Positions 1 through 8,230 of a stretch of 64,000 nt of DNA are shown piece after piece. The position numbers were made by a program, and so were the translations under genes. The stretch's first letter is position 1; each line of letters begins with the position of its first letter. The stretch is from JACXVD01 sp020446665. GTDB taxonomy: Bacteria; Pseudomonadota; Alphaproteobacteria; Sphingomonadales; Sphingomonadaceae. The stretch spans positions 1 through 64,000 of the forward strand of contig JAWKXQ010000004.1 of assembly GCA_041396905.1 (NCBI GenBank). The letters run 5' to 3'. The notes under the pieces were generated by a model. That model saw nothing but the letters and a program-made list of their open reading frames with translations, had not been told where the DNA came from and did no database searches.

Positions 1-1
1 T

Positions 2-361
2 GGCAAACTTCGAGGGGATGGCCGCGGGGGCGACAATTGCCTGTCGCCGGACGTCATCCGATCATTGGTCGGAGAAGCGAAACCTAATCGCCGCCACGAA
101 ATCGCCGATCAGCGGTTGCAGCACGCGCTTGAGGCGAGCCATGCATGGTCGAGTGCAGCTGACGATTTCTGGGATCATTGCCGCCATGCGAGCGAAGCGT
201 CATTGCGTCTGTTGCAGTATACCAAGGGGCGAGGAATGCCTCTGGCTCTCGCCAAGCAACACGCGATCGCAGACTTGACGCATTCGGGGAGCCTCCCCGG
301 ATGGAATGCCGAAGAAGTTTTCGAGTGGCTGCTTCGAGAACGAGATCGTCTCGACGGCTAA
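2..361 (+). CDS. C-terminal part of an unrecognised protein, cut by the window start
   Basis: The frame is open from the first bases of the window to a TAA at 359-361, giving at least 119 residues, so the start lies outside. A TTG at 65 could only be an internal start. I do not recognise the family. The visible part is mostly helical in character and polar, with several Trp and His residues (for example FWDHCRH and EVFEWLLRERD near the end) and no obvious catalytic motif. It lies directly downstream of the 3' end of the tRNA-Arg gene, on the side where integrated elements usually sit, and the DNA that follows (362-516) is less GC-rich than the core genes. It may be cargo of an integrated element. 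That is inference from position, not from homology. Confidence 0.5.
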   Translation, partial: GKLRGDGRGGDNCLSPDVIRSLVGEAKPNRRHEIADQRLQHALEASHAWSSAADDFWDHCRHASEASLRLLQYTKGRGMPLALAKQHAIADLTHSGSLPGWNAEEVFEWLLRERDRLDG

Positions 362-516
362 GATGCCTTAATTGCACATGTGGTCAAAAGCAGCGCTAGC
401 GGTTTGACGCCCGGTGGGCGGTCTGTTGCGGCGTCCGCTAAGGAAGAAATCTCCTCCCAAAGCCTTAGCATTCAAAGACTCAAACCAATTGAAATAATGG
501 AATATTTTGAGAAAGC

Positions 517-593
517 TGGCGCACCCGACAGGATTCGAACCTGTGGCCTTCGCCTTCGGAGGGCGACACTCTATCCAGCTGAGCTACGGGTGC
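517..593 (-). tRNA. tRNA-Arg (anticodon CCG)
   Basis: Read on the minus strand, the gene starts GCACCCGTAGCTCAG and ends in a T-arm with GGTTCGAATCC, then CGGGTGC, discriminator G and an encoded CCA (517-519). The acceptor stem pairs GCACCCG with CGGGTGC. The anticodon stem is CGCC/GGCG around the loop CTCCGAA, so the anticodon is CCG and the tRNA reads CGG arginine codons. All arms are present and pair, so the gene should be functional. A 5' half of a related tRNA-Arg lies 122 bp upstream on the same strand (716-760). Confidence 0.95.
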
Positions 594-715
594 TTCCTGC
601 TTACGCAGTGCTTACGCGGGAATTTCGGCGGTGTGAAGGCTCTAGGCCAACCTCACATAACTCACGGTAATTACTGCAAAAAAATTCCTCTTCGTTCTCA
701 ATCTACGCCTTGACA

Positions 716-760
<45 letters not shown>

Positions 761-881
761 ATCGTTTCAGGTCGCGGCGCTTAGCAAAGGGTTGCGCGCC
801 GTGCCAGCCAATTGTTTGCATGGTCAGGCCTGGGCGGTGTCTATTAGCGATTTGGCAAGCTGGCTGCGCTAGGGACACCGC

Positions 882-1289
882 ATGAACGCCATGCAATCCC
901 CTTCCGGCCAAACCGCTGAACCGCAGCGCCTGCGCAGCAGTGTGGCGAGCAGCCAGATGAGCGTCCAATGGGCCGCGCTGCAGGATGCAGCCGCTGCGGT
1001 CGCTGCTATTGCCGGGCTGGCCGCCGAAAAGACCTCGCCTCATATTCGCAACTTCCCCGCGCTGATCCGCGATGCCGGTGGCTGGCGGCTGGAGCTGGCA
1101 GAGCGCGGCATTGCCGATCTTTCCGCTATGATGCAGCCGGGCCTGACAGCCTTGCTGGCGGTCAATGCACGCGGGCAGAATGCCACTGCTCCGGCGCTGA
1201 CTTTGTGGCGTGAATTTCATGCTACGCGGCAAGCGATCCTGGCACTGGTGCCGGAAAGCGGCAATCTCGGCCCGCGCCGCAGCGCCTGA
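882..1289 (+). CDS. Hypothetical protein, 135 residues
   Basis: The start ATG at 882 follows a GCTAGGGAC stretch resembling the -10 region seen before nadC in this window, so the transcript may be nearly leaderless. The protein is Ala-rich and mostly helical, with no signal peptide or membrane segment. I do not recognise a domain. It stands alone between the tRNA-Arg relic and mmcB on the same strand, and its codon use is typical of the region. It may be a lineage-specific conserved protein of sphingomonads, but I cannot confirm this without a search. Confidence 0.7.
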   Translation: MNAMQSPSGQTAEPQRLRSSVASSQMSVQWAALQDAAAAVAAIAGLAAEKTSPHIRNFPALIRDAGGWRLELAERGIADLSAMMQPGLTALLAVNARGQNATAPALTLWREFHATRQAILALVPESGNLGPRRSA

Positions 1290-1354
1290 GCGGCACCAGG
1301 CCTGTTCACCGCAAAACGGCTTGACGAAGTTCCTGCTATGTTCCAGTCAGGGGC

Positions 1355-1861
1355 ATGGCCAGTGACATGCTCGACCCGCTCGTAACCAGCCCGCCGGCAT
1401 CAGCAATCGATGCGCTCGCCGTCGCGCGCGGTATTGGGCGGCTATTTGCCCGAAATGATATCTGGTGCCTGCCTGAAATGCCCCTGCGCGGCGGCCGTCG
1501 TGCCGATCTGATGGGGGTCGATGCCAAAGGCAAGGTGGTGATCGTCGAGATCAAGGTCAGCCGCGCCGATTTGCTGAGTGACAGCAAGTGGCAGGATTAT
1601 CTTGACCATTGCGACCGCTTCTATTGGGGTCTGCACCCCGAACTGGACAGGTCGGTTCTCGACAGCCCTGCATTCCTGCCCGATCAATGCGGTGTGATCG
1701 TGGCGGATGGCTATGACGCAGAAATTCTCCGACCCGCCCCGACCCAGCCGCTGGCTGCAGCCCGGCGCAAGGCGGAAGTGGAGCGGCTGGCCCGGGCTGC
1801 CTTGCGGCGGCTGGCGCTGGGCAATGACCGTGAGGGCCTGCTTCCACGTATGGGGACATAG
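1355..1861 (+). CDS. mmcB: MmcB family DNA repair protein
   Basis: The 168-residue protein has the layout of the MmcB/DUF1052 family: an N-terminal helix (ARGIGRLFARNDIWCLPEM), then the PD-(D/E)XK-like core RRADLMGVDAKGKVVIVEIKVSRADLLSDSKWQDYLDHCDRF, seen here as ADLMG followed by IVEIKVSRADL and KWQDYL. In Caulobacter mmcB is DNA-damage induced and encodes a putative nuclease. The Asp in RRADL and the E-x-K in VEIK are the likely metal and catalytic residues. The start at 1355 sits very close to an AGGGG, so ATG 1367 is an alternative. The C-terminal 30 residues are basic and low in complexity. No imuA, imuB or dnaE2 is present in this window. Confidence 0.85.
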   Translation: MASDMLDPLVTSPPASAIDALAVARGIGRLFARNDIWCLPEMPLRGGRRADLMGVDAKGKVVIVEIKVSRADLLSDSKWQDYLDHCDRFYWGLHPELDRSVLDSPAFLPDQCGVIVADGYDAEILRPAPTQPLAAARRKAEVERLARAALRRLALGNDREGLLPRMGT

Positions 1862-1912
1862 GCAAAGGCGGCGCTTGTCGCAGGCCCTGTCGCTGCGCCA
1901 TAAGGCCGGGCA

Positions 1913-2635
1913 ATGACGCTGGCGATTATCCTTTCGGCTCTGGCCATGACCGCGATCGTAGCGATCCGCTATGTGCTGACCAGCGGGATCTTTGCCTGGG
2001 CCACGCAGCGGGTCAGGCCCGGCCTCTATGCTTTGCTCCGCCCGCAAATAAGGATGGAGATCGGCTGGTCGCTTGCCTCTGCTGCCATTTACGGCATTCC
2101 CGCCGGGATCATCGCCTGGGGCTGGCAGCAACGCGGCTGGACGCAAATCTATACGAACTGGAGCGATTATCCGCTGTGGTATGCGCCGCTGTCGCTGCTG
2201 ATCTATCTCTTGCTGCATGATACGTGGTTTTACTGGACCCATCGCTGGATGCATGCCCCGCGCCTGTTCCGCATTGCCCATGCCGTGCACCATGCCAGCC
2301 GCCCGCCCACCGCCTGGGCAGCAATGAGCTTTCACCCATGGGAGGCCATCACCGGGGCCGTGGTGATCCCGGCGCTGGTCTTGCTGGTCCCGATCCATGT
2401 CGCCATGCTGGGCTGTGTCCTGGCAATCATGACGCTGATGGGCGTCACCAATCACATGGGATGGGAGCTGTTCCCGCGCGCCCTTGTTCATTCCCGGTTG
2501 GGACGCTGGCTGATAACAGCGAGCCACCACCAGAAACATCACGAGCACTATCTATGCAATTACGGCCTTTATTTTCGCTTCTGGGATCGCCTGTGCGGCA
2601 CGGATCGCGGCCTTTCCGACGCGTTTATGCGCTGA
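1913..2635 (+). CDS. Sterol desaturase / fatty acid hydroxylase superfamily membrane protein
   Basis: This 240-residue integral membrane protein has the three histidine clusters that bind the di-iron centre of this superfamily: HDTWFYWTHR starting at His102, HAVHH at 123-127 and HHQKHH at 205-210. About four hydrophobic segments surround them. Members use O2 and electrons to hydroxylate or desaturate lipids, sterols or carotenoids. The substrate cannot be told from sequence, though sphingomonads do make hydroxylated carotenoids and 2-hydroxy lipids. Its 3' end overlaps the likely start of the next gene, a DUF2141 protein, by 82 bases. These two families are often neighbours, which suggests a joint envelope or lipid role. 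Confidence 0.85.
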   Translation: MTLAIILSALAMTAIVAIRYVLTSGIFAWATQRVRPGLYALLRPQIRMEIGWSLASAAIYGIPAGIIAWGWQQRGWTQIYTNWSDYPLWYAPLSLLIYLLLHDTWFYWTHRWMHAPRLFRIAHAVHHASRPPTAWAAMSFHPWEAITGAVVIPALVLLVPIHVAMLGCVLAIMTLMGVTNHMGWELFPRALVHSRLGRWLITASHHQKHHEHYLCNYGLYFRFWDRLCGTDRGLSDAFMR

Positions 2636-3051
2636 CCCTGACGGGCGGCGCAGCGCTGCTGGCCTCTGCCGCGCCGCCGGCGGCGACCACCAGTGTGGAA
2701 GTCACCGTCACCGATTTGCGCAATGACAAGGGCGTGGTGCGCGCCTGCCTGACCACCGTGGCCAAGGGTTGGCCCAATAGCTGCAAGGCCTATGAGAAAG
2801 TGATCCCGTCGGGCAGCAAGCTGCAATTCACCTTCACTGATATCCCACCCGGTCGCTACGCCATCGCCTTGCTTCATGACGAGAATAATAATGGCAAGGC
2901 GGATCTGGCCCTGGGCATGATGCCCAAGGAAGGGTTCGGCTTTTCCCGCGATGCCAAGGTCCGGATGGGCCCGCCCAAATTTACCAGTGCCGCCTTTGAT
3001 GTGAGCAGTCAGAAAGTCAGCCAGACAATCAGGATGCGCTACATGTTCTAG
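2554..3051 (+). CDS. DUF2141 domain secreted protein
   Basis: The mature part reads as a DUF2141 beta-sandwich: VEVTVTDLRNDKGVVRACLT near the start, LQFTFTDIPPGRYAIALLHDENNNGKADLALGMMPKEGFGFSRDA in the middle (key motif AIALLHDENNNGK with GFGFS), and a beta-strand ending RMRYMF. The family is exported and of unknown function. The frame is open far upstream, so the start is uncertain. ATG 2554 gives 165 residues with a long basic n-region before a hydrophobic core (LTLTGGAALLASAAPPA). GTG 2593 gives a more normal signal peptide. Either choice overlaps the 3' end of the hydroxylase gene, which suggests translational coupling. Confidence 0.8.
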   Translation: MQLRPLFSLLGSPVRHGSRPFRRVYALTLTGGAALLASAAPPAATTSVEVTVTDLRNDKGVVRACLTTVAKGWPNSCKAYEKVIPSGSKLQFTFTDIPPGRYAIALLHDENNNGKADLALGMMPKEGFGFSRDAKVRMGPPKFTSAAFDVSSQKVSQTIRMRYMF

Positions 3052-3172
3052 GGTGGCGTCAGTTGTGACGCCAGTCGGTTGGCTGTGGCGGCAAATTCGG
3101 GCCGAACAGGGGGCGCGACATTTCGCGTTCTGTGCACGGCGCAGATGCCTTCTTCTGCTGTTCCGCGCCATA

Positions 3173-3204
3173 GTGACGTCATGACGCCCCCCCTTTGACG
3201 TCAC
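3173..3204. promoter_or_regulatory. Perfect inverted repeat GTGACGTCA-N14-TGACGTCAC, possible operator
   Basis: GTGACGTCA (3173-3181) and TGACGTCAC (3196-3204) are exact reverse complements, and each contains the palindrome TGACGTCA. The spacer has a run of seven C. The site lies 98 bases before the ATG of the acidic PAS protein and about 120 after the DUF2141 stop. There is no T-run after it, so an intrinsic terminator is unlikely. Two self-palindromic sites in tandem suggest binding of a dimeric regulator. No regulator is identified. Confidence 0.45.
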
Positions 3205-3301
3205 CAAAGCGGCGCAACAAGGTTTCTGGCGCAACTTAACGGTATGTTTACCACGTCGCGCCAAAAAGCAGGTGAAACACCGAATTGGGGGCACACCTGC
3301 C

Positions 3302-5056
3302 ATGGATACTTTGCGCGGAAATTTCGGGTCAGGCGATTACGCCAACGACTACCGCGACTATGACCCGGCTGAGGACGACATGGTTCGCGAACCGCCGCCC
3401 TCGCCCATCGGGCAGGACGAGCGCCGGATGCAGGTGCGCGCCTATAATCACTGGGCCGGATTGCTGAAAGACCGCAATTTTCCGTCGATTGAGGACCTTG
3501 ATCCGGAAAATCTGCATGACTTCGGCCCCTATAGTGTGGTGCTCGATTTCACCGCCGGGATCGAGGATCCCGCGATCCAGTTCGTCGGCTCGGAGATTGC
3601 CCGCGAATGCGATGCAAGCGATGAGATCGAGACTCTGTCAGACGTGCCCAGCCGTTCGCTACTGAGTCGAATCACTGACCATTACATGCAAATTCTCGCC
3701 AATCAGGCACCGATCGGTTTCGAAGCGGAATTCGTAAACCAGCGTGGGGCGACGATTCTCTATCGCGGTATCCTGCTGCCATTTTCCAGCGATGATGACA
3801 CGATCGACTTCATCTATGGCGTGATCAACTGGAAGGAAATGGCTGACCAGCAGACAACTGACGAATTGCTGCTGGAAATCGACCAGGCGCTGGAAGCAGA
3901 CGCAGAGGAACATGCTGAGCCCGTGCGCGAGCCGGACCCGGTAACCGACTGGGCTGATGGCCCCGGCGCGGACACGATGGCCAGCGACGACATCAGCAAT
4001 TTCGATAATGCCGATGACAGCATCGACAATTTCGACAGTGACGAACTCGATCTTACGGGTGCCGAAATCCTCGATCTCGATGACAATTTCGCGGACAGCT
4101 TCGACGAGGAAGCAGACGAAGACTTCGATGACGAGGATTACGAAGACGAATATGAATCCGGATCAAGCGGCAGCTTTGCCAGCCTCGCCAATACCGGCGT
4201 CCCCAAGGGTGGCGCTGGCTTGCCGGAGCCGCGTTTTGGCCTGTCCGACCTGGCCGGGTTTGACGAAGAGGACGAAGAGGATGATTGGGGCGAAGACGAA
4301 CCCATCCTCGGGGCTGTTGCACCGCGCCAGCCGCTCGTGCTCGAAAATCCGCTGGAGCAGCACGATGCGCAAGAGTTCGAGGGTCTCCATGACTCTGACG
4401 CTGGCTGGGTCGGTGAAGCAGAAGCTGTTGGCCCGGTAGACCAGGCGGACGAGTTCGGCCTGCATGACTGCCTCGCTGCAGCGCGTGAGCTGGCCATGGC
4501 TGCTCGCAGCAGTGAAGATCGCACTCGTGTCGCGCTTTATGAAGCGGTTGGTCAGGCCTATGACTTCTCCATCGCCGCACTGGAAGCGCCGGGCGAATTC
4601 GAGGAACTGGTCGCTGAAGATGGCCTGACTGTTCAGGATCGCGCACCGATGACCCCGGTTGTGAAACTGGTTTTCGGCACTGATTACGACAAGACCCGCC
4701 TGACTGAATATGCTGCCGTGCTCAACCATGGCCACCGTTTGGGGCTGGGCCGCGGCGAACTTGCCGGGTTCCTGCGCCAGGCCGAAGGCGGCCTGAAAGG
4801 CGTGGTCAAGGCAGAGCGCCGCCTGCGCCGCGAGGAAAGCGGCAGGCCTGTGGAAGCCACGGACGGCCCGCGCGAAGCGCTGGCCAAGAAGCTGCGGAAA
4901 CTGGATGTCACCACTTTTGATTCACTGGCCGCCGAAGGCCCGGAATTCGGTCTCGTCATGATCCGCCGCATGCCCGATGGCACCATTGCCGTGCTGGGCG
5001 AGGTGCCGGAAGACGTGCCGCTGATCGAACGCGCCGCGCGCAAGCTGGCCGGTTAA
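3302..5056 (+). CDS. PAS-like domain protein with a long acidic linker
   Basis: The protein has 584 residues from ATG 3302; a GTG ten codons earlier is less likely. Residues about 40-190 look like a PAS_5-type sensor domain (RAYNHWAGLLKDRNFPSIEDL, then LSRITDHYMQ, IGFEAEF and IYGVINWKE). Residues about 190-350 are extremely rich in Asp and Glu with few hydrophobics, so probably disordered. The C-terminal 220 residues are helical and ordered again (a REL.MAARSSEDRTRVALYEA-like helix, then VVKLVFGTDYDKTRLTEYAAVL). No kinase, cyclase or DNA-binding domain is seen, so the output is unknown. It is monocistronic: a palindrome lies upstream and a strong hairpin terminator downstream. The sensor-linker-helical layout suggests a scaffold or regulatory protein of sphingomonads. 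Confidence 0.75.
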   Translation: MDTLRGNFGSGDYANDYRDYDPAEDDMVREPPPSPIGQDERRMQVRAYNHWAGLLKDRNFPSIEDLDPENLHDFGPYSVVLDFTAGIEDPAIQFVGSEIARECDASDEIETLSDVPSRSLLSRITDHYMQILANQAPIGFEAEFVNQRGATILYRGILLPFSSDDDTIDFIYGVINWKEMADQQTTDELLLEIDQALEADAEEHAEPVREPDPVTDWADGPGADTMASDDISNFDNADDSIDNFDSDELDLTGAEILDLDDNFADSFDEEADEDFDDEDYEDEYESGSSGSFASLANTGVPKGGAGLPEPRFGLSDLAGFDEEDEEDDWGEDEPILGAVAPRQPLVLENPLEQHDAQEFEGLHDSDAGWVGEAEAVGPVDQADEFGLHDCLAAARELAMAARSSEDRTRVALYEAVGQAYDFSIAALEAPGEFEELVAEDGLTVQDRAPMTPVVKLVFGTDYDKTRLTEYAAVLNHGHRLGLGRGELAGFLRQAEGGLKGVVKAERRLRREESGRPVEATDGPREALAKKLRKLDVTTFDSLAAEGPEFGLVMIRRMPDGTIAVLGEVPEDVPLIERAARKLAG

Positions 5057-5085
5057 AGTCAGCTAACCCAAATTCGTACCCGAAT

Positions 5086-5125
5086 AACCGGCTCGCCCCA
5101 TCTTCTCCGGGGGGCGGGCCGGTTT
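5086..5125 (+). terminator. Hairpin terminator after the PAS protein gene
   Basis: AACCGGC-t-CGCCCC pairs with GGGGCG-g-GCCGGTT across a short loop, a 13-pair GC-rich stem with one mismatch, 30 bases after the stop at 5056. Only TTT follows, so termination may be only partly intrinsic. Confidence 0.65.
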
Positions 5126-5165
5126 CCGTTTGCACGCAATGCCCATGCATCGTTAAGACGTGCCT

Positions 5166-6125
5166 ATGGCACGAAAGCGAAGGATTGGCTGGATGGGATG
5201 GGCACTGCTGGGGCTGGTGGTGTTCGCTCTTGCATTCGTGGCCCTGTGGCAATGGGCGGTCGCAACCCGCGCGACCTGGCTTCTCGATGAAGTCGATAGC
5301 TGGTTCACTTCGGGAATGGCGCGCCATGTGGCAGGGCCAGTCTCGCTGGGAGAGCAACCTGAGCAGCAACTGCATGTCTGGGTCCCCGCCAGTGCCGCGA
5401 AGGGAGATGCGCCGCGCCCGGTGCTAGTGTTCATCCATGGCGGCGGCTGGAGCAGCGGCAGCCCGTTCGAATATGGCTTTGTCGCGCGCAATTTTGCCAA
5501 TGAAGGCTTTGTCACGGTCAATCTCGGCTATCGGCTAGGCAATGACGGCAAATTTCCCGCCATGCTGGAAGACAGCGCCGCCGGGGTAAAATGGGTTTAC
5601 GAGAATATTGCCGATCACGGCGGCGATCCTGATCGGATCTATCTGATGGGTCATTCTGCCGGTGCCTATAATGCGGTGATGCTGGGGCTTGACCGGCAAT
5701 GGCTGGGGCGGGAAGGCTTGCCTGATAATGTGCTGAAAGGGGTCGTCGGGCTGGCCGGTCCGTGTGATTTCCTGCCGCTGGACGGCGAGGGTGTTGAGCG
5801 CGCCTTTGGCGATGCGCCTGACCTTGCAGCGACTCAGCCGATCAATTTTGCCCGCGCCGATGCTCCGCCCATGCTGTTGCTGACAGGTGGTGCAGACGTA
5901 ACGGTAAAACCGCGTAACTCCAGTGCCCTGGCGACCCGTATGAGCGTGTTGGGCGTAGCCATGGAACCGGTGATCCTTGACGGGATGGACCATGCAGGCA
6001 GCATCGTCACTATGGCCCGCCCGTTTGACCGGGATCGCCGGGCCAAGGACGCGGTGCTGGCCTTCCTGCGCCGCCCCGCTGCGGACCAGTCTGCTTCAGT
6101 TCCGGTTCAGGCCGAAACGCGCTAA
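5166..6125 (+). CDS. Alpha/beta hydrolase, carboxylesterase-like, membrane-anchored
   Basis: The protein (319 residues from ATG 5166; a GTG at 5160 is also possible) begins with a basic stretch and one hydrophobic segment (GWALLGLVVFALAFVALW), a signal anchor or uncleaved signal. The hydrolase core has the oxyanion motif HGGGW, as in the hormone-sensitive lipase / BD-FAE type, and the nucleophile elbow GHSAGA. A later Asp (GADVTV) and the His in GMDHAGS complete a plausible Ser-Asp-His triad. It is predicted to hydrolyse esters at the outer face of the inner membrane; the substrate is unknown. It is followed after 6 bases by an M48 protease, so it starts a cluster of envelope hydrolases (5166-9225). 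Confidence 0.85.
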   Translation: MARKRRIGWMGWALLGLVVFALAFVALWQWAVATRATWLLDEVDSWFTSGMARHVAGPVSLGEQPEQQLHVWVPASAAKGDAPRPVLVFIHGGGWSSGSPFEYGFVARNFANEGFVTVNLGYRLGNDGKFPAMLEDSAAGVKWVYENIADHGGDPDRIYLMGHSAGAYNAVMLGLDRQWLGREGLPDNVLKGVVGLAGPCDFLPLDGEGVERAFGDAPDLAATQPINFARADAPPMLLLTGGADVTVKPRNSSALATRMSVLGVAMEPVILDGMDHAGSIVTMARPFDRDRRAKDAVLAFLRRPAADQSASVPVQAETR

Positions 6126-6131
6126 ATCATC

Positions 6132-7514
6132 ATGATGCGCGTTTCTTTTCCCGCCCTCGGTCGGCAGCTTGGCGTGCTGCTGGCGATGCTGGCTGCCTTT
6201 TCGCTCGCCAGCCAGCCCGTGGCCGCGCAATCCATCCTGCGCGATGCGGAGACAGAGGCCTTGCTCAAGGATATGGCCGCACCGCTGGTCGAGGCTGCTG
6301 GTCTGGAGCCGGGCAATGTCGATATCATCCTGATCAATGACCGTTCGATCAATGCTTTCGTAGCAGGCGGGCAGGCGATCTACATCCATTCCGGCCTGAT
6401 CGACGCGGCGGATACCGCCAATGAAGTGCAAGGCGTAATCGCGCACGAACTGGGCCACATTACCGGCGGACACATTATACGTAACCAGGAGGGGGTGCAG
6501 GGCGCGACCAATATTACCATCCTCTCGCTCTTGCTGGGCGTTGCCGCTGCTGCCGCAGGGGCGGGCGATGCCGCGATGGGGGTGATCATGGCGGGCCAGC
6601 AGGCCGCGATGGGCAAATATCTCGCTTTCAGCCGGGTGCAGGAAAGCAGCGCTGATGCTGCGGGCGTGGAATATCTCTCCAAGGCGGGGATTTCCGGGCG
6701 CGGATCGCTGGCTTTCTTTGGCAAGCTGCGGGCGCAGGAATTCCGCTATGGCTATAGCCAGAGCGATGACGCCGCCTTTACTCGCACTCATCCGTTGTCA
6801 GGCGACCGGATTGCCCGGCTGCGTGAGGATTACCAGCGCGACCCGGCGTGGGATGCGCCCGATGATCCGGTGCTGCAGGCGCGCTTTGTCCGGGTGAAGG
6901 CCAAATTGTTCGGATATCAGAGTGAACCGGCCCGGACCCTGCAGCGCTATCCCAAGAGCATGACCGACGTACCGGCCCGCTATGCCCGGGCCTATGCCTA
7001 TCACAAGAATGCCCTGATTGATGACGCCCTGGAAGAGGCAGACGCTTTGCTGGCAACAGACCCGGATGACCCCTATTTCCTGGAGCTGAAAGGACAGGTG
7101 CTGCTCGAATCCGGGCGCCCGCTGGATGCGCTTGATCCGCTGCGCCGGGCCACGGCCCTGACCAATAGCGAACCGTTGATTGCCAGCCTGTTTGGCCATG
7201 CGCTGATCGCCACGGAAGACCCGGCGAACCACGAAGAGGCGGAGCGCGTCCTGCGCGCATCAGTGGCGCGCGATCGCTATAATCCCTTTGCCTGGTACCA
7301 GCTGGGCGTGGTCTATGCCGCACGCGGGGACATGCCCCGGGCACGGCTGGCCAGTGCAGAACAGCAAGTGATGAACCGGCAATATGCCGAGGCCCTGCGC
7401 AGTGCGCAGGCAGCGCAGGCTGGCCTGCCCGAAGGCTCTCCCGACTGGATTCGCGCACAGGATATTGAATTCCAGGCGCGCGTTGTGCTTGAACACCAGA
7501 ACAAGCGCCGGTAG
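6132..7514 (+). CDS. M48 family metalloprotease with TPR repeats (BepA-like)
   Basis: The 460-residue protein has a cleavable signal peptide (LGVLLAMLAAFSLASQPVAAQ). The zinc protease domain carries HELGH at residues 105-109 with a downstream SSADAAGVEYL giving the third ligand Glu. After residue about 260 come helical TPR-like repeats (KNALIDDALEEADALLATDPDDPYFLELKGQ; then FAWYQLGVVYAARGD). This is the layout of E. coli BepA/YfgC, a periplasmic protease and chaperone that helps or removes stalled outer-membrane proteins such as LptD. The gene follows a hydrolase by 6 bases and precedes a DsbA-like gene by 11, which fits a role in disulfide-linked envelope quality control. Its length matches the family. 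Confidence 0.9.
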   Translation: MMRVSFPALGRQLGVLLAMLAAFSLASQPVAAQSILRDAETEALLKDMAAPLVEAAGLEPGNVDIILINDRSINAFVAGGQAIYIHSGLIDAADTANEVQGVIAHELGHITGGHIIRNQEGVQGATNITILSLLLGVAAAAAGAGDAAMGVIMAGQQAAMGKYLAFSRVQESSADAAGVEYLSKAGISGRGSLAFFGKLRAQEFRYGYSQSDDAAFTRTHPLSGDRIARLREDYQRDPAWDAPDDPVLQARFVRVKAKLFGYQSEPARTLQRYPKSMTDVPARYARAYAYHKNALIDDALEEADALLATDPDDPYFLELKGQVLLESGRPLDALDPLRRATALTNSEPLIASLFGHALIATEDPANHEEAERVLRASVARDRYNPFAWYQLGVVYAARGDMPRARLASAEQQVMNRQYAEALRSAQAAQAGLPEGSPDWIRAQDIEFQARVVLEHQNKRR

Positions 7515-7525
7515 CCCTTCCTGCC

Positions 7526-8230
7526 ATGAACAAGGCTTCTCCCTCGCTGCTCGTCACTGCGCTGATTGCGCTGGTCTTTGGTTTTGCCGGGGCCGGGCTG
7601 TGGAGCTGGTCGGGCATGGGCAATACGGCAGTGGAAGCCTATCTGCTCGATCATCCCGAAATCCTGCCGAAAATGGCCGAAGAGCTGCAGCGGCGCGACG
7701 CGCAAAAGCGGCTGAGCGAAGTCGATGGAGAGGTGAAGACAGCTTTCCCCGGAGCGGTGTTGGGCAACCCGAATGGTTCAATCGTTCTGGTTGAATTCAC
7801 CGATTACGGTTGCACCTATTGCCGCAAGAGCGTGGAGGATGTGCAGGCGCTGGTGGCCGCCAATCCCGAACTCAAGGTCGTGATCCGCGAATGGCCGATA
7901 TTCCAGGGTAGTGACGGCCCAGCGCGCATGGCTCTGGCAGCCGCGAAGCAGGGCAAGTTTGCAGCCTTCCATCATGCCATGTTCGCCGCAGGCTCGACCA
8001 GCCCCGAAGCTGTGGAGGCCGCCGCACAAAAGGCCGGGCTGGACATGGTCGCGGCAAATGCGTTTGCCACCAGCCGCGAGGCCGAGTTTGAACTGATGAA
8101 AAACCGGTCGCTCGCTCAGCAACTCGGCTTTGACGGAACCCCGGCCTGGGTGGCCGGGGACAAGCTGATCTATGGCGCTGTGGGCAAGGCGGAATTGAGC
8201 GAAGCGCTCGCGAGCGCGCAGGAATCGTGA
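7526..8230 (+). CDS. DsbA family thiol:disulfide protein
   Basis: The 234-residue protein has an N-terminal signal anchor (LLVTALIALVFGFAGAGLWSW), a short helical leader, and a thioredoxin fold with active site CTYC (Cys96 and Cys99) inside FTDYGCTYCRKS. The cis-Pro region appears as FDGTPAWVAGD. This matches the DsbA/Com1-like group that oxidises or isomerises disulfides in the periplasm. It lies between two M48 proteases. The downstream gene starts inside its stop codon (GTGA overlap), so the genes are translationally coupled. The cis-Pro motif and spacing favour a catalytically active protein. Whether it acts as an oxidase or isomerase cannot be told. Confidence 0.88.
   Translation: MNKASPSLLVTALIALVFGFAGAGLWSWSGMGNTAVEAYLLDHPEILPKMAEELQRRDAQKRLSEVDGEVKTAFPGAVLGNPNGSIVLVEFTDYGCTYCRKSVEDVQALVAANPELKVVIREWPIFQGSDGPARMALAAAKQGKFAAFHHAMFAAGSTSPEAVEAAAQKAGLDMVAANAFATSREAEFELMKNRSLAQQLGFDGTPAWVAGDKLIYGAVGKAELSEALASAQES

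Noticed and set aside
380..713. Open frames on the plus strand across the tRNA-Arg gene (380-670 and 507-713)
   Set aside because: They cover the tRNA itself and have no codon bias; the tRNA structure explains the sequence.
1442..2548. 368-residue minus-strand frame across mmcB and the hydroxylase gene
   Set aside because: It is the antisense of two genes with clear family motifs. High-GC DNA often leaves such frames open.
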